From positions 1,922,001-1,986,000 of the forward strand of contig CP136493.1 in assembly GCA_032768795.1 (NCBI GenBank): 64,000 nucleotides of DNA, in the 5' to 3' direction. A program made the position numbers and the translations under genes. The notes under the pieces are model-generated. The model saw only the letters and a list, made by a program, of their open reading frames with translations. It had not been told where the DNA came from and did no database searches. This DNA is from Tremella fuciformis. Lineage: Eukaryota > Basidiomycota > Tremellomycetes > Tremellales > Tremellaceae. Every line of letters starts with the position of its first letter. The first letter of the stretch is position 1. Below are positions 10,399-22,085 of the stretch, piece by piece.

Positions 10399-11620
10399 AT
10401 GTCTACCGTGCCCAGCCCACCTCCGTGTCCCCCAGGCTTCAGTGATCACACCTTCAAGGTCGAGCATGGTGTACCGGTCGACTTGCGACTATGGCCATCT
10501 CCCGCGGCTGCCGGGACGAAAGCACAGTGGCTGTTGTGGATACACGGTGGTGAGCCCCTCTTTCGGAGCCTCAAGTCACACTGACAACCAGGGGCCTTCA
10601 TCGGCGGGAAACACTTCCACCCCGTGAGCGAGACACCGCATAGACTTGAGTTGGTAGATGCTGACGGTTCAACGCAGAATCAATGGGTCTACCCCTCCTT
10701 CCACATCGAACGAGCGTATCATATCGTCTCGACGTCATACCGCCTGATTCCTCACGCCTCAATGGACGACATACTCGCCGATCTCCGCGACTGCTTCGCA
10801 TGGTGTCGGACGCACCTGCCCCGCCTGGTGGGCGAGGGCAATATCGACATTGACAGATATGTCGTGGCGGGCGATTCGGCAGGCGGGACGCTTTCCCTCT
10901 TCTGCGGGCTGATGTTCGAGCCGAAACCGCGCGCCGTGCTGGATCTATACGGTATCGTCGACTTTGCCGACCCCTTCTTCCACGTCAAGCCCAAGCTGCC
11001 GCTAGACTGCGTGCCTCCGGGGTGGCACCTTCCTTGCACCACGGAGGAGGAGCTTGTCGCACTGTCGAACGAGCGAGATCTCGCGGAAGCCAAAACGTTC
11101 TGCCCGTGGCACTGGGAGCTGGAACCGGCATTGCCGCTCGACTCCCTACGGACATACTGGGGTACTCCCGATCTGCGGCCTGACGACTCGGACAAGCTCC
11201 GGATGGATTTGAGAAAGTACCAGACTGAGCAGGGCCGCCTCATGCTGTGGATGCTGTTCCGCGGCGAGACATGCGCGAACGAGGCCGAGTTCATGGAGCG
11301 GTGCCGCGAGTACAGTGTGCTGCGGCGTGTTCGGTCAGCTGGTGATCTGCCCCCCACGTATGTCATCCACGGTACCGCCGATATCGAGGTGCCGCACGCC
11401 CAGAGTGTTGCGCTCGACGAGCATCTGACCAAGCTTGGGATTCCGCATGTCGCGGTCTGGGTCGAGGGCGGCGGTCACGCTTTTGACAATCAGATCATGG
11501 TGAGTAGTCCGCCTCGCGAAGCGCCAAGTTGACATTGTGCAGAGTCCGAACCCGCCGGATCACATGCGGTACATCACACCGTTCTTGCAGTGGCTTGATG
11601 GGATCATGACCCGTCAGTAG
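10399..11620 (+). CDS. Alpha/beta-hydrolase-3 fold esterase/lipase
   Basis: Hormone-sensitive-lipase-like esterase. The oxyanion motif HGGAFIGG is made by splicing across the first intron. The nucleophile is in VAGDSAGGTLSLF, and the acid/base region includes YVIHGTADIEVP (Asp) and GGGHAFDNQI (His). The start at 10399 gives MSTVPSPPPCPPGF directly before a conserved-looking beta-strand region. Introns lie near 10551-10590, between HFHP and NQWVYPSF, and just before the final exon (SPNPPDHMRYITPFLQ). About 340 residues, normal for the family. No signal peptide, so probably intracellular. Substrate unknown. Confidence 0.85.
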
Positions 11621-11706
11621 ACGTACGGGAAACGATGGCGCAGATGCATCACCGCAGTAATTGTTTTTATCGACGGAGCGATACTCACTAGGGCTGACCC
11701 ACGGCA

Positions 11707-13103
11707 CTACTGCAAGACTTCTGGACTCAGAATCTCCACTCCTGTGGCGGTGACGATGAAGCTTGTGACAAACTGGGCGACTGTGGCAGTCCGCTCCGGG
11801 ATGATCCTACGCGGAATTAGCAAACGAAACGTCGCACGGAACAGCGACCCACATTGGCGCGTAGGCTGCGAGGACGCCTGCCTTTACTAATTCTTGGACA
11901 TACTCTGGTTTTGCGGACGAAGGGAGATGTCGAGAATGGAAGGGCAGGTTTCTAAACTGAAAGATTGTCAAGACTCACTCTCATCGCCATTGGGAAAGCG
12001 CCATCACTCACTGAACTGAAGATCTCATCCGCCAGTAGCTGCGCATCCTCGCTGATTCCAGCGGGACCCGCGTCATCCGTTTTCCCGCTCTCGAGAAACA
12101 TGTACAACGTCGTCTCCATGTCCGTTGCCACTACAGGCTGGGACTGTCAGCAGGACTTCTTTTGGGTTGCGAAACCCACCATGGCATCTTCCGCTTCTGT
12201 CAGCCATATCTCCACCGTATACACCTCCCCCTCTTCGAAGACATCGTCGCTCGTACTGATGCCTGGCTCCGGGAAGGGGTTCATCAACTTTGGGCCTTGT
12301 ATATTGAACCGAGTATGCTGCTTGTCAGCCCAGAACCGCCTTCTTCGACGGTGTATTGACATCATGTCCGGGCATCCCGATGACCCCCTTATATGCTGTT
12401 CCAGACAGATAGCTCTCCACTCCAGTGGCTATCGCAGCACACCGCTCGCCCGGCTGGGTACTGTCAGAGACTGCCGCGATGGGAAGAGGAGACACAGACT
12501 CTGACAAGGTCGGTGGCGAGCTTTGCAACGTTCTTAGCTTCCTTGACCAGCTCGGCATGTCTCCCATAGTCGTCCGTCCCTCGTGCGGACACACTGCACT
12601 CAGTCCGCTCATGGCGCAGGTGTACACGTTGTGGACTCACTTGATACCTACTACAGCTCCATAGCCCTACAGTTCAGCTTCGTGATCGTCACCCCAGAGC
12701 GGAACATACGTCGACGTGCGCTCCGACCTGGATCTTGACCAGGTCGCCCTCTTCGATGACCTCGTCACACTTGTCGGCCGCATAGTTGGCAATGACATTG
12801 TTCCGCTGGACCGTCGTCGGATGGCATATCCCTCCGACTCAGCAGTGCTCCATTGCCAATCTGCAGCAACGCACCCTGGTTGACCTGCCCGTGCGAGGCT
12901 TTCATGATGAGCCAGTCCCCGCGCAGGCTGAGGTCGGCCAGCCGCGCGCCAGGCTTGACGCTCGCTGCTACCCGTCGGGCCGCCTGCGATGCAAGCGCCG
13001 CAGCTTGACGATAGCATAGTGTCGCCCTGCAGGCCAGTCAGTCAACAATCAGCATACGTCAAACCGCCGCCTACTTCTCGTCTCCGTGGGCGAGTCCGAC
13101 CAT
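11707..13103 (-). CDS. EBP1/PA2G4-like protein (peptidase M24 fold)
   Basis: A highly split gene recovered by joining small exons. It begins MVGLAHGDEK (13103-13075). It then reads ATLCYRQAAALASQAARR, GGICHPTTVQRNNVIANYAA, CDEVIEEGDLVKIQVGAHVD, GYGAVVGI, DDYGRHAELVKEAKNVAKLA, a region with GVIGMPGHDVNTPSKK, FNIQGPKLMNPFPEPGIS, VFEEGEVYTVEIWL, and a C-terminal KPEYVQELVKAGVLAAYAP ending SPEVLQ. This order fits the proliferation-associated EBP1/p42 family, which has a methionine-aminopeptidase fold without metal ligands and binds RNA or pre-60S ribosomes. The C-terminus appears short and lacks the Lys-rich tail of typical EBP1, so it may be a divergent paralogue. Introns of about 37-50 nt. Confidence 0.75.
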
Positions 13104-13563
13104 CTCAAGCTGTCTCAGAAAGCTTCACCACGAAACTGCACGTTGCAAATGCATCATTTGCTATATCTCCCCCACACCTCACCGGGCACCAGATAAGTCG
13201 AAGATCGAAGGGATGTGGTCCGGCGCGGCTACGCGTGTCACGCGCGCGGCTACATAAGAACCATGACCATTGACGATGCTTGCACGCGGCGGCTCGGCGC
13301 TATCGCGGCACCTCTCTAGCCCGCCTACGCCAGTAAGTCAAAGGCGAAGTGCGACTCGCTGTGCGCCTACTGAAGGTATGCCGTCCGTATAACTACCGTA
13401 TCATACGCGCTAGACGACTTCACCCGCTACGTCTCTGCGTCACCTCCAGGCGCCAGTGACGGGCGACAACTATCAGCATGCATTGCGCCGACGCGCCGCC
13501 TCAACATAAGGGCGTCCTGTGCACCGTATTCTGCTCACACTTCACACCAGACAGACACCCAAC
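13104..13563. promoter_or_regulatory. Divergent promoter region, EBP1-like and dehydrogenase genes
   Basis: 460 bp between two divergently transcribed genes, so it should hold both promoters. It is rich in CGCG runs. No defined binding site is claimed. Confidence 0.5.
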
Positions 13564-14608
13564 ATGTCGCCCGAACGGAAACCAGCACCGCAGCTGCCCA
13601 ACCGGGTCCTAGAGTGAGCGCTGCCTCTTCCGCCTCAATGAGATTGGTTCTCAACTTGCCAGTTTCTTCTCGCTCAAGGGCAAAGTCGCCGTCGTCACGG
13701 GCGCCTCGGGGCCCATTGGCGATACCGTTGCGCAGGGCTTCGCCGAGGCGGGGGCAGATGTGGTCATGCTTTACTCGCGAGACGACGCGGCTGTGCGAAG
13801 GGCGCCGGAGCTCGCCAAGGCGAACGGAGTCAAGGTGACCGCTGTCCAGCTGGACGGTGAGCTACATGGGCGGATGCGTGTGCGAGGGTTGATGCGCAGT
13901 GAGAGACCACGCTGCAACGGACAAGGTGATCAATGGCATCATTGCAGATTTCGGCAAGATCGATATCTGGGTCAGTGACCTAGAGTCAGTCGGTGCGGGT
14001 CCAGCTGATATGGGATAGGTGGCCAATGCAGGCGTGATACAGGAAGACAACACCATAATCGACGTCGACCCAAAGGCTATCGAAAATATCATCCACATCA
14101 ACTACACCGCCATCATCTACCAGGCCGCCCTGCTGGGCAAGTACTGGCAGGCGCACGCGACTGCCGGGTCCAACACTGGTCGCTTCATCATCACGGCCTC
14201 GGCGGCCGGCACGTCCAACATTCGCCCGCTCAACCAGGCGGTGTACAACTCGTCCAAGGCAGCGGCCAAGTCGCTTGCCCAGAGCCTCGCCCAGGAGTTC
14301 AAAGACTTTGCCCGCGTCAACTCGGTATCTCGTTGGTCTACCTGCGGTGTAGCTTATCAGTGCTGATTGGTGCAGCGGGATATATGGGCGATGCGCAAGG
14401 GGCGGATGAGCTCGAGATCACCAATGCGCTCAGCAGGCAGGTGTTGAACCGCACGGGCGAGTACCGGGAGCTGCAAGGTGCCTACTTGTTCCTCGCCTCG
14501 GATGCGAGCACTTTCTGCACTGGGCATGATCTGTACGTCTCTGCCCTGCGATGTCGCACTTCCGCTGATATCGCTCACAGCATCGTCGATGGAGGCTACA
14601 CCGTGTAG
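13564..14608 (+). CDS. Short-chain dehydrogenase/reductase (sorbose/mannitol dehydrogenase type)
   Basis: NAD(P)-dependent classical SDR. After a short N-terminal exon (MSPERKPAPQLPNRVL) an intron leads into FFSLKGKVAVVTGASGPIG (cofactor-binding TGxxxGxG). Then come NAG in IWVANAGVI, the catalytic Ser in FIITASAAG, the YxxxK pair in AVYNSSKAAAKSLAQ, and the C-terminal FLASDASTFCTGHDL with IVDGGYTV. Introns near 13859, 13973, 14323 and 14532 are needed and restore frame. The overall pattern is closest to fungal sorbose reductase/mannitol dehydrogenases, which interconvert ketoses and polyols; substrate specificity is inferred. It is the left-most member of a block holding two amine oxidases and a permease. 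Confidence 0.87.
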
Positions 14609-14906
14609 ACTGATTCGTTCCGGCCGAAGACAAGCGGGCGTGATTTCTGTACTGTAACTAGCAGATGCAGTGCATAACGAGTCACATTTGTGCTGTTCCA
14701 CTTCAACGGAATTCACCATCTAGCACACAGGAGATGTCTTTCGCAATTGTCTCACAGTGATGGCTTTATGAGTCGGCCTCAGAATCGTCGCGGCCAGGGA
14801 AGAAAGTCAGGCGCTCACAGCCGTGCGACGTGCTGAGGGTTCAGCTGATCATGTCATGTCAAAGAACGATGCATGATGATACTACAAGACAACTCCTTAC
14901 ATCCCG

Positions 14907-17126
14907 TCACTTGCAGCACGACTCGCTCAACCCGTTGTACAAAGTCGACTTGTTCACCTCCTGCCGGCTCCGAGGCACATCCATAGACGGGTTGTACTCG
15001 AAGAAGTCTGCCGGCTTGAAAGAAATCTCCAGCTTCTCGTATGGCATGACGGGCCAATCCTCAATGCGCGGGTTGTGGGTGAGACAGAACGAGTGCCACA
15101 GCACCACATCGTCGTTCTCGACATTGTCACCGCGTCTTATCATGTCCGACTCGAGACCCTTGGCATTGCCAGACGATTGGTACGTGTAGTTGCCGGACGG
15201 GTACAGCTCATCGTCCCGGTACTTGGTCACGTAGATATGGTGCCCGCCAAATTCTGCGCGCTTGCGGGCGATCGAGTCGGGTTGAGCGAACATGAGAGCC
15301 CCTGGGTTCGGCGTGAATTTGTAGCCTACTGGGCGGCCGGATACACTAAGCTGGTTAGCCGCTGCATTCACATGCTCAACAAAGGCCAGAGGCGACCTAC
15401 GGGTTCAGCTTGGATTTGTTGATGATCTTGAAGATCCGGTTGCTCTGCGGATTCGCGTCCGCCACGCCCTCCTTGGTAATGGGGGTCTTGCGAATCTTCC
15501 ATGCGGTACCGTGCGGGTTCTCCTCCCCGTACGGGATAGCATAGGAATCCTCTTGGATGACAGTGTTGGAGTGCCCGTCGATAGCGGGGTCGATACGAAT
15601 GTTGAATACGTGCTGGTGGTTTGGCGCAAGAACGCCGGGGTTGACCACGGCTCCCCACTCGGACTGCTTGCCCGCATCAATGTAGGAGGTGGACAAGATA
15701 CCTGTCGCGCGAGTCTCAAAGTGGATCCCGCCCGCGAGGTCGAACTTCCAGATCCAGATGTATTCGTAGTTTGACACGGTGCAGATCGTCTGCAGGACGA
15801 GGTGTCGAGAGCGAGTCACCGCTGCGGTATCCGTGCGATAGTGAGTGTGCTTCCAGAGAATCCCGTCGTCAACCTCGTGCATGCATATAACGTTCTTCAT
15901 GATCTTGGGCGAGCCATCGGGCGCGACGATGTGGCCGTCAAAGTACTTGATGAGGCCGAGGCAGTCGCAGCCCAGATCGAGCTGGTTGGCACAGAGCCCG
16001 AGACCGCAGTCGCCAGAGTCAAAGGCCTGCTTGCGGTGGTACGGCTCGCGCGGGTCGCCATACGGGACGGTCATCTCGGACAGAGCCAGGCGGTAGAAGA
16101 CCGAGCGGTTGTCGTAGTGGATGTCGTGCAGCACGATACCCTCGCGGTAGTTGAACGTCAAGACGAAGTCCCACTTCTGCCAGCGGATGCGATTGCCGTC
16201 GATCGTGAAGGACGGGCCTTCGGGCTGGGTGATGTGGATCGGCTTGAGATCCGTGCGGACGGGGATATCCATGAGATCCGCGACCCACTCGTTCTTCCGC
16301 AGGTGGCCCACCGGGTCCTCCCTGTCCAGCGTGTCCTTCTTGCCGTCGCCCACGCCGCCGGTGGGCGCCTCGATGACATGGAGCACCTTTCGGGTCGCAG
16401 TGTCCACGACGGGGCAGATGGGCAGGGGGTAGGCATAGTGATTGCTGTCCTTGTCGGCGTTGGGCGGGAGGAAGTACACCATGTAGGTGATCAGGCGAGG
16501 GATGGGCGAGGCCGAGTCGGAGCCGTACGACCAGGTATCGGCTTGGATCCGGCTGCCGGCGGGGAGTTTGAACTTCTTAAGAGCTTCCTTGAACTTGTCA
16601 TCTTGGTAGATGATAGTCTCGAGATCGCTGCCGTCAGCCGAGATTCTGCTGCGTCTTCATACGTTGACGCAGACTCACAGTACCTCGTCTGGGTCACCTT
16701 GCGGCTTGAACTCCGAGGTCAGCTTGACCTTGGAGACCGGCTTGTGCTCGTCCAAGCTCCAGAGCAGCTCGAACCACTCCATGTCCTCGCCGACATTGCT
16801 CGAGTAGAGCACATTGGCTACGCGAGGAACGAAAGGCAGCGACCTCTTCTCGCGGGCCGCAGTAAGGAAGGGGACGAGCTGTGCTTTGCGCGGCTCAAGG
16901 AGCGACACGAACTTGAAGCGCAGCAGGTCCTTCGGGTGCGAGCGCTTGATGCCCTCGGTCACCTGCCGATCAGTTCCGTCAGAGTGGACCGCGAGATGCT
17001 GACTTCTGTGATCTCGGCCGGGGCGAGCTGCTCGAGCGGGTGATAGGTGTGACGTCCCTCCTTCTTGTTGGCCGGGACCGCCGAAAGCTTCCCTGCGGCC
17101 TCGTGTAGTCTGTCGTCGGCGATCAT
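14907..17126 (-). CDS. Copper (primary) amine oxidase
   Basis: Copper/topaquinone amine oxidase: RCH2NH2 plus O2 and water gives aldehyde, ammonia and H2O2. It begins MIADDRLHEAAGKLSAVPAN, then has the N2/N3 domains (HPLEQLAPAEITEVS, HPKDLLRFKFVSLLEP). The large catalytic domain carries the Asp base in AFDSGDCGLG, the TPQ precursor tyrosine in VSNYEYIWIWKFD (consensus N-Y-D/E), and copper histidines in APNHQHVFNIRID and the late WHSFCLTHNPRIEDWPVMP. The C-terminus SESCCK has no clear peroxisomal SKL signal. Introns lie near 15373-15400, 16630-16675 and 16970-17000. Size is near the family norm of about 670 residues. Neighbouring regulator, permease and flavin amine oxidase support a role in amine use. 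Confidence 0.93.
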
Positions 17127-17476
17127 TGCAGTGTTGCTTCCTAAGAATAAGGATCAGGTTGTTCAGTGGCAAGACGATCAGAAAGTGCAGTTTCCCCTGT
17201 CCATGGCGCCTTACCTTATGAAGGCCCCGTCGTCTACTTGCCGCCGAGGCCGTTGACGCACTTTAGCGACTGATGAGTACACGATAGCCCTCTTGGGGCT
17301 CCATCTGAGCCTCAGTCGCCTATACGCGAATCGCCAGCGGCTCGACGGATAAGGTCCGGATGCAGAACGAGTCGGACGTCAAAAGCGTCTAAGGGCTGCC
17401 TCCATATCCCGGGCGGGGGACCATATGCAATGCAGAGATACAACGAATATCAACGATACAAGAACACCTCGGAGCC
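17127..17476. promoter_or_regulatory. Probable copper amine oxidase promoter
   Basis: 350 bp between the amine oxidase start and the regulator stop, both genes on the minus strand. It contains a GATA-type motif CGATAG at 17282-17287, a site type bound by fungal nitrogen regulators. Function is inferred; one motif alone is weak evidence. Confidence 0.4.
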
Positions 17477-19696
17477 CTAGAAGAAAGCCAACATTATCTT
17501 ATGCCTGCTCATGAATTCCAGCCAGTCGGCCGCATAGCCCGTCTCGTCCATCTCGTTCCATAATAATTGCAGGAACGCTTGGGCCTCTTCGAATCCGTGC
17601 TCCGGTGCACGGACCCAGCGTGTCCTCACCGCCTTCCTTTGCACTTCTAGCGTCGCGACGGCACCAGCCAAGAAAAGAGGGAAGACCTCATGCTTCCGAC
17701 ACGGACCCGGCTCGAGCTCGAGGAGGATCTCCCACGCCATCGCGCGTATCACGGGGTGAAGCGGGCCCGCACGCTTGAGTCGCTGGTACAGAACGATGAT
17801 TATTGCTCGTGACCAGACTTTTGGGATTTTGTCGTCGTCAAAGAGAGCACGTATGCGTGCTTCCATGGCCGCAAAGTCGATTTGCTGAGCAGTGACAGAG
17901 GCAATAATGATGGTATGCGTGATTTCTTGCAAAATGAGGGGCATGGTGTAGGTCACACCGCCTACTGAATCGGCAAGACCCGACACGTCGGACGCAAAGC
18001 TTGGGCCAGTCAGAGCGAAGCTGAATCACATCAGCACTTAGTCAAGCGCTGTCCGCGGAGCGACCCACATTGGTAGGCGGCTCGCATCACACAGACAGTG
18101 ACCCAGATCTCCCTGTGCAAAGCAAAGTGTGCCCATCTCGTTCTTCCGTACAGTCTCAAGCAGACTCAAAGTGGGAGTAGCTCCCAGTGCGCCTCGGACG
18201 ACAGCTTCGCCCACCAGTAATGCTGCGTAGCTGTGTGCCGAGCCGCTTATGACAAAGTTGTACGTTTCTTGAATGATCAGTCCCGCAAAACTAGCAAACC
18301 TACGACTTACGAAGATCGCAGACCGCGTTGAGAGACTCGTTGAGGGAAAACTTGCCCGGTTCGCCGAGAAGGGACAAGGCAAAATTGGAGTACATCGTTC
18401 CTTGATTCTGGTCTGTGGTCTTCTTTCCCACGCGAACCGACAGCGCCTCTAGGATAGCAGCTTGTGTCGTGGACCGAAGCGGCGACAGGGCAGATTCAGC
18501 GCTCTCGGGATGCTCTATGTGCTGGGTGTTGTTGCGGTGCCAAGACTCTGTAGGGATTAGTATCCACGTTCACAAAGAGAATACAAGCACACCTTGGTAT
18601 TTCTTGTCTGTGAGGTCAGTTGATTGTCTAAGTACTCACGATGGATGGACTCACATAGAGGACCGACTTGAGACCACTGGACAGTGCCGTCACTTCCTAG
18701 CTCATAGGTCGGCCGTATGTATGTCGGCGAGGGATGGGTCCGTGTAGTGAGCTTGTTGGCGGCAACGAGATCCGGGTCATCCACGGGCTCGTGAGGTCGG
18801 GTTGGAGCAGCGGTGGGCGATGCCGATGCCTCGGAGCCGGAGAATAGAGCGTCTAGGGGATTGGCCGAATCGTCCTGGGCCGCCGCACCAGGCTCCTCTG
18901 CATAGAAGCTTGGCAGGAGCATGCGCCCAGCCACATCGCTATTCAAGAAGGCCAACGAGTCTCCCGACGTATTGAAAGGCGTGGATGATTGTTGGACCTG
19001 CGTGGGTGCGGGGTACGGGCTGAAAAGAGGGAACGCATTTGACGCAACCGTGGATGACTGGACCTCGGTGGGATCGTTTGCATTGTTCGTGTCAAAGTAG
19101 GTAGTGTTGAACAGGCTCTGGATGTACTCGGCCACGGCAGTCGAGGACGCCGTGAGCTCCCCATTGACATCTCGCAGAAAGTCTGGCTGGGCCACCTGGC
19201 GTGAAGGGCCTGGATCAACTATCTGGGGTTGCGGGATGGCTGCTGTGACAAGAGGGTCGGCGGGGGACGGCACCTTGTGGGGACTGGATGGTGATTGGGA
19301 CGACAGAGCGGCGGTGTGGGCCAGCTGACGGCTGTATTTGTGGCGACGGTCGGCGGGAGGAGGTACACATTCATACCCGCTCGCACGGCTGGCCGTAAGC
19401 TGAGGCCTCAGAGCGTCAGATAAGCAGCCGGACAAGCGTACCAGGTCTGGCAGCTCCCCTCGGCGAACACCTCATCGCATCGCTTGTGCCCTGCTGTCTC
19501 AGCGTCCATCGAGCCTGCGCTGGCGTGCTGGAGGCTCACGCTGGCGACAGACCAGACACCCAGTCCGACTGCGCTTGTGGGCCTTCCTCACCCTAGCAGC
19601 CTTGGCCCCCGGTTTCGACTTGTCGCCGCTGCTCGGGTTTGCGGGGCCGACGTCGGAGCTGCCGGACGTCAAAGTCGTCTGGGTCGACGTAAGCAT
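17477..19696 (-). CDS. Zn2Cys6 fungal transcription factor
   Basis: The N-terminus has a basic stretch (KAARVRKAHKRSRTG) followed by a binuclear zinc cluster with spacing C-x2-C-x6-C-x8-C-x2-C-x6-C (from CLVC to GYEC), at about residues 47-76. The cluster is assembled from three exons; the introns fall inside it. A Ser/Pro/Thr-rich linker of roughly 250 residues follows. The C-terminal half (ALLVGEAVVRGALGATPTL, CFAQGDLGHCLCDASRLP, EITHTIIIASVTAQQIDFAA, GFEEAQAFLQLLWNEMDETG) resembles the fungal-specific helical regulatory domain. It lies between the copper amine oxidase and the permease, and shares a divergent promoter with the permease, so it is a good candidate pathway regulator. Confidence 0.85.
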
Positions 19697-20110
19697 GGCC
19701 AGAGGAAGAGCGAGGCATGGGCGGTCAAGGTATAGAAGGAGAAACGGAACAGCCCGTCAAGGCGGCAAGAGAGCGGGTATGTCACTGGTAGGTAGAGACG
19801 CACGTAAACCGTGTAAGCGCACAGACCTCGAGACGATATAGACGCGATAGGCCGGCTTTATCTCGGCGGAGCTGCCCACCTGGTTGCCTCTTTGGGCAAA
19901 AGGCGTGAGGACGTCTACGAGCTCGTCTTTATCAGTCACGTCTACGCCTACTCCGCTTTTGACAGTGACATTGTCTCTCCACTCGCGCGGCTCTGTGAGC
20001 ATGCGCCGCGCATCGTATAATAAACGCCTGTCTCCGTCTCGTCGGGACCATGCCCCGCCCACGGTGGACACCTCGAGCCCGATTTCGTACCCGCACCAGC
20101 ACCCGGCATC
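19697..20110. promoter_or_regulatory. Bidirectional promoter, regulator and permease
   Basis: 414 bp between divergent starts. Three HGATAR motifs are present: CGATAG at 19845-19850, AGATAA (minus strand) at 19858-19863 and TGATAA (minus strand) at 19929-19934. An everted CCG-N9-CGG triplet pair lies at 19852-19866, a layout some Zn2Cys6 proteins bind. Roughly one HGATAR would be expected by composition, so enrichment is modest. Confidence 0.5.
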
Positions 20111-22085
20111 ATGAACATGAGCAGTGACCCGCACGATATAATTGTCCCCGGCGGCCAAGGCGGCCGCGAGGTCGAGGGCTCCCTCGACGACAAAGAGGTC
20201 ATACATGGCACGGTCTACACAGTGTCCGAATCGCAACACATTGCACAGCTCGCCGAGCACGAGCACATCGCCAAGAATTTCACGTGAGTCGAGCGGCAAA
20301 TGTACAATTCCGGACGATCAAGGCTGATGCGTCTCACTTAAGCTGGTATGAACTGCTCTGCCTTGGTTTCTGCGAGAACAATGTGCCTGCCGTCTGCAGT
20401 CTTTTGCTCAATGTGAGTGGCTGCTTCTGCTTGCTCGCATGACCCTCATGTCAGGCTGCCTTCACCAATGGTGGCATCCCGGCGCTTCTGTACGGCTACA
20501 TCCTCGCCTACACTGGCGCGGGTCTGACCTGCTTGGCCATCGCGGAACTCGCCTCTGTTATCCCAACCGTCGGTGTGAGTCCCGCCACAGCTACCTTCTG
20601 ACTGCGTTCTGATTTTGCGCAAGGGCGTCTACCACATGGCCATCTACCTCGCGCCTCAACGCCACAAGGCTCTGGCCGGCTGGGTCGTAGGCATCATCAA
20701 TTGGGTAGGCTGGATGTTCCAATGCTCCTCGACCGTGGTTCTTGCAGGTGCGCCTCGTTTGACTGCCTCAGTCAGCATACTTATTTCGACAGCACAGGGT
20801 GTCGTCGCCTTTGTCCAGGTTTTCAAGCAAGACTGGGTCCCCGAGAAATGGGTCATCTGGCTCGTCAACGTCGCCCTCTACGTTCCCATGTTCATCATCA
20901 ATATTTGGGGCATCAAATGGTTCGGCCGTATGGACGTCATCGTCGTCATCATCCAGGTCGTCGGCATCTTCACCTTCCTGATCGTCATGCTGGCCAAAGC
21001 CTCGCCCTTGGCTTCCGCCTACAGTGTCTTCCAGGAAGTCCGGTACTCCGATCCCGCCAACAGCCTTGGCAGCACTCTGCTGCTCGGCTTCTTCGCCCCT
21101 GTGACCTGTGCATCTGGTCTCGACGCCACCACGCATCTTGCCGAGGGTACGCCTATCCTATCACTGTGGGATTGACGCTAATGTATCAGAGGTCAAGAGT
21201 CCCCGTAAGATGGTTCCCAAGATCATGATGCTCGTGATTTCCATGGGCGCCACCTGCGGTATCGTCGTCTCCATCATGCTCGGCTTCATCGCCTCCGACA
21301 TCAACGTGACGCTGCAGTCGATCAACCAGTACCCTGTCGTCACGTTGGTGTACGAGACGCTGCACTCAAAAGCCGGCGCAGCGATCTACTGCCTGATCAT
21401 CACTTTGGTCGCATACAACGGCTCGCAAGGCGCTCTGCTCGTCGTTTCGCGGCAAACAATGGCCCTGTCAAAAGACGGCATGGTACCGGCCAGCTGGAGG
21501 CTGCACGAGCTCCACCCGCGATACCGCCTTCCCATCATCGCCCTCGCCGTGTGCGCCATCGTCAATATCGCCTGTTCGGCGCTTTACCTGTCCGGCTCCG
21601 CTGGCTGGAATGCCCTCAACGTGGCCTGTGTCGGGTCTTTTAATCTATCCTACGGTACGCAACTCCTCTGGCAAGCTTGCAAGCACAAACTGACGCCCAG
21701 TGTTCGTTGTGATTCTCGCTGTTATGCACGGCCGAAAGAATCTCCCTGCCGACCGGTTCTTCAAGATTCCCGTGCTTTTGGGTTATCTCACCGACAGCAT
21801 CGGTATCGGCTACCAGGCGCTTGCTCTAGTCGTCCTTTCGGTGAGTCCACGGACGCGCGGAAAGGAGTGCACGGACTGATGTATGTGCAGTATCCGTCCA
21901 ACCTTCCTTTTACTGTCGACGTGTTCAACTGGGGCGTCGTCTTCGAGATCGGCGCTATCATAGCTATTCTGGTCGGTTTCGTGTGGTACGGGAAACGACA
22001 TTACGTCGAAGTCGACGTCGACACCCTCGTGGCGGTCGCCGACGAGCGCGACGCACGGGAGTCCGTGCACGACGTGAGAGATTGA
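20111..22085 (+). CDS. APC-family amino acid/amine permease (GABA/choline type)
   Basis: Multi-pass transporter of the amino acid-polyamine-organocation superfamily, closest in pattern to fungal GABA, choline and other amine permeases. The hydrophilic N-terminus (MNMSSDPHDIIVPGG) leads into NFTWYELLCLGFC, then TNGGIPALLYGYILAYTGAG, ELASVIPTVGGVYHMA, FQCSSTVVLAG, and a set of hydrophobic helices including VNVALYVPMFIINIWGIKWF and ISMGATCGIVVSIMLGFIAS. The SRQTMALSKDGMVPASW loop is typical of the family (AFSRDGALP region). About 10-12 membrane segments, with a cytosolic C-terminus rich in Asp/Val. Several introns. Divergent from the Zn2Cys6 gene and upstream of the flavin amine oxidase, so uptake of the amine substrate is the inferred role. 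Confidence 0.9.

Noticed and set aside
15802..17043. 413-codon plus-strand ORF
   Set aside because: Antisense to the copper amine oxidase, whose catalytic motifs are clear on the minus strand.
19757..20299. Minus-strand 180-codon ORF before and across the permease start
   Set aside because: It overlaps the conserved permease N-terminal exon on the opposite strand and has no recognisable domain.
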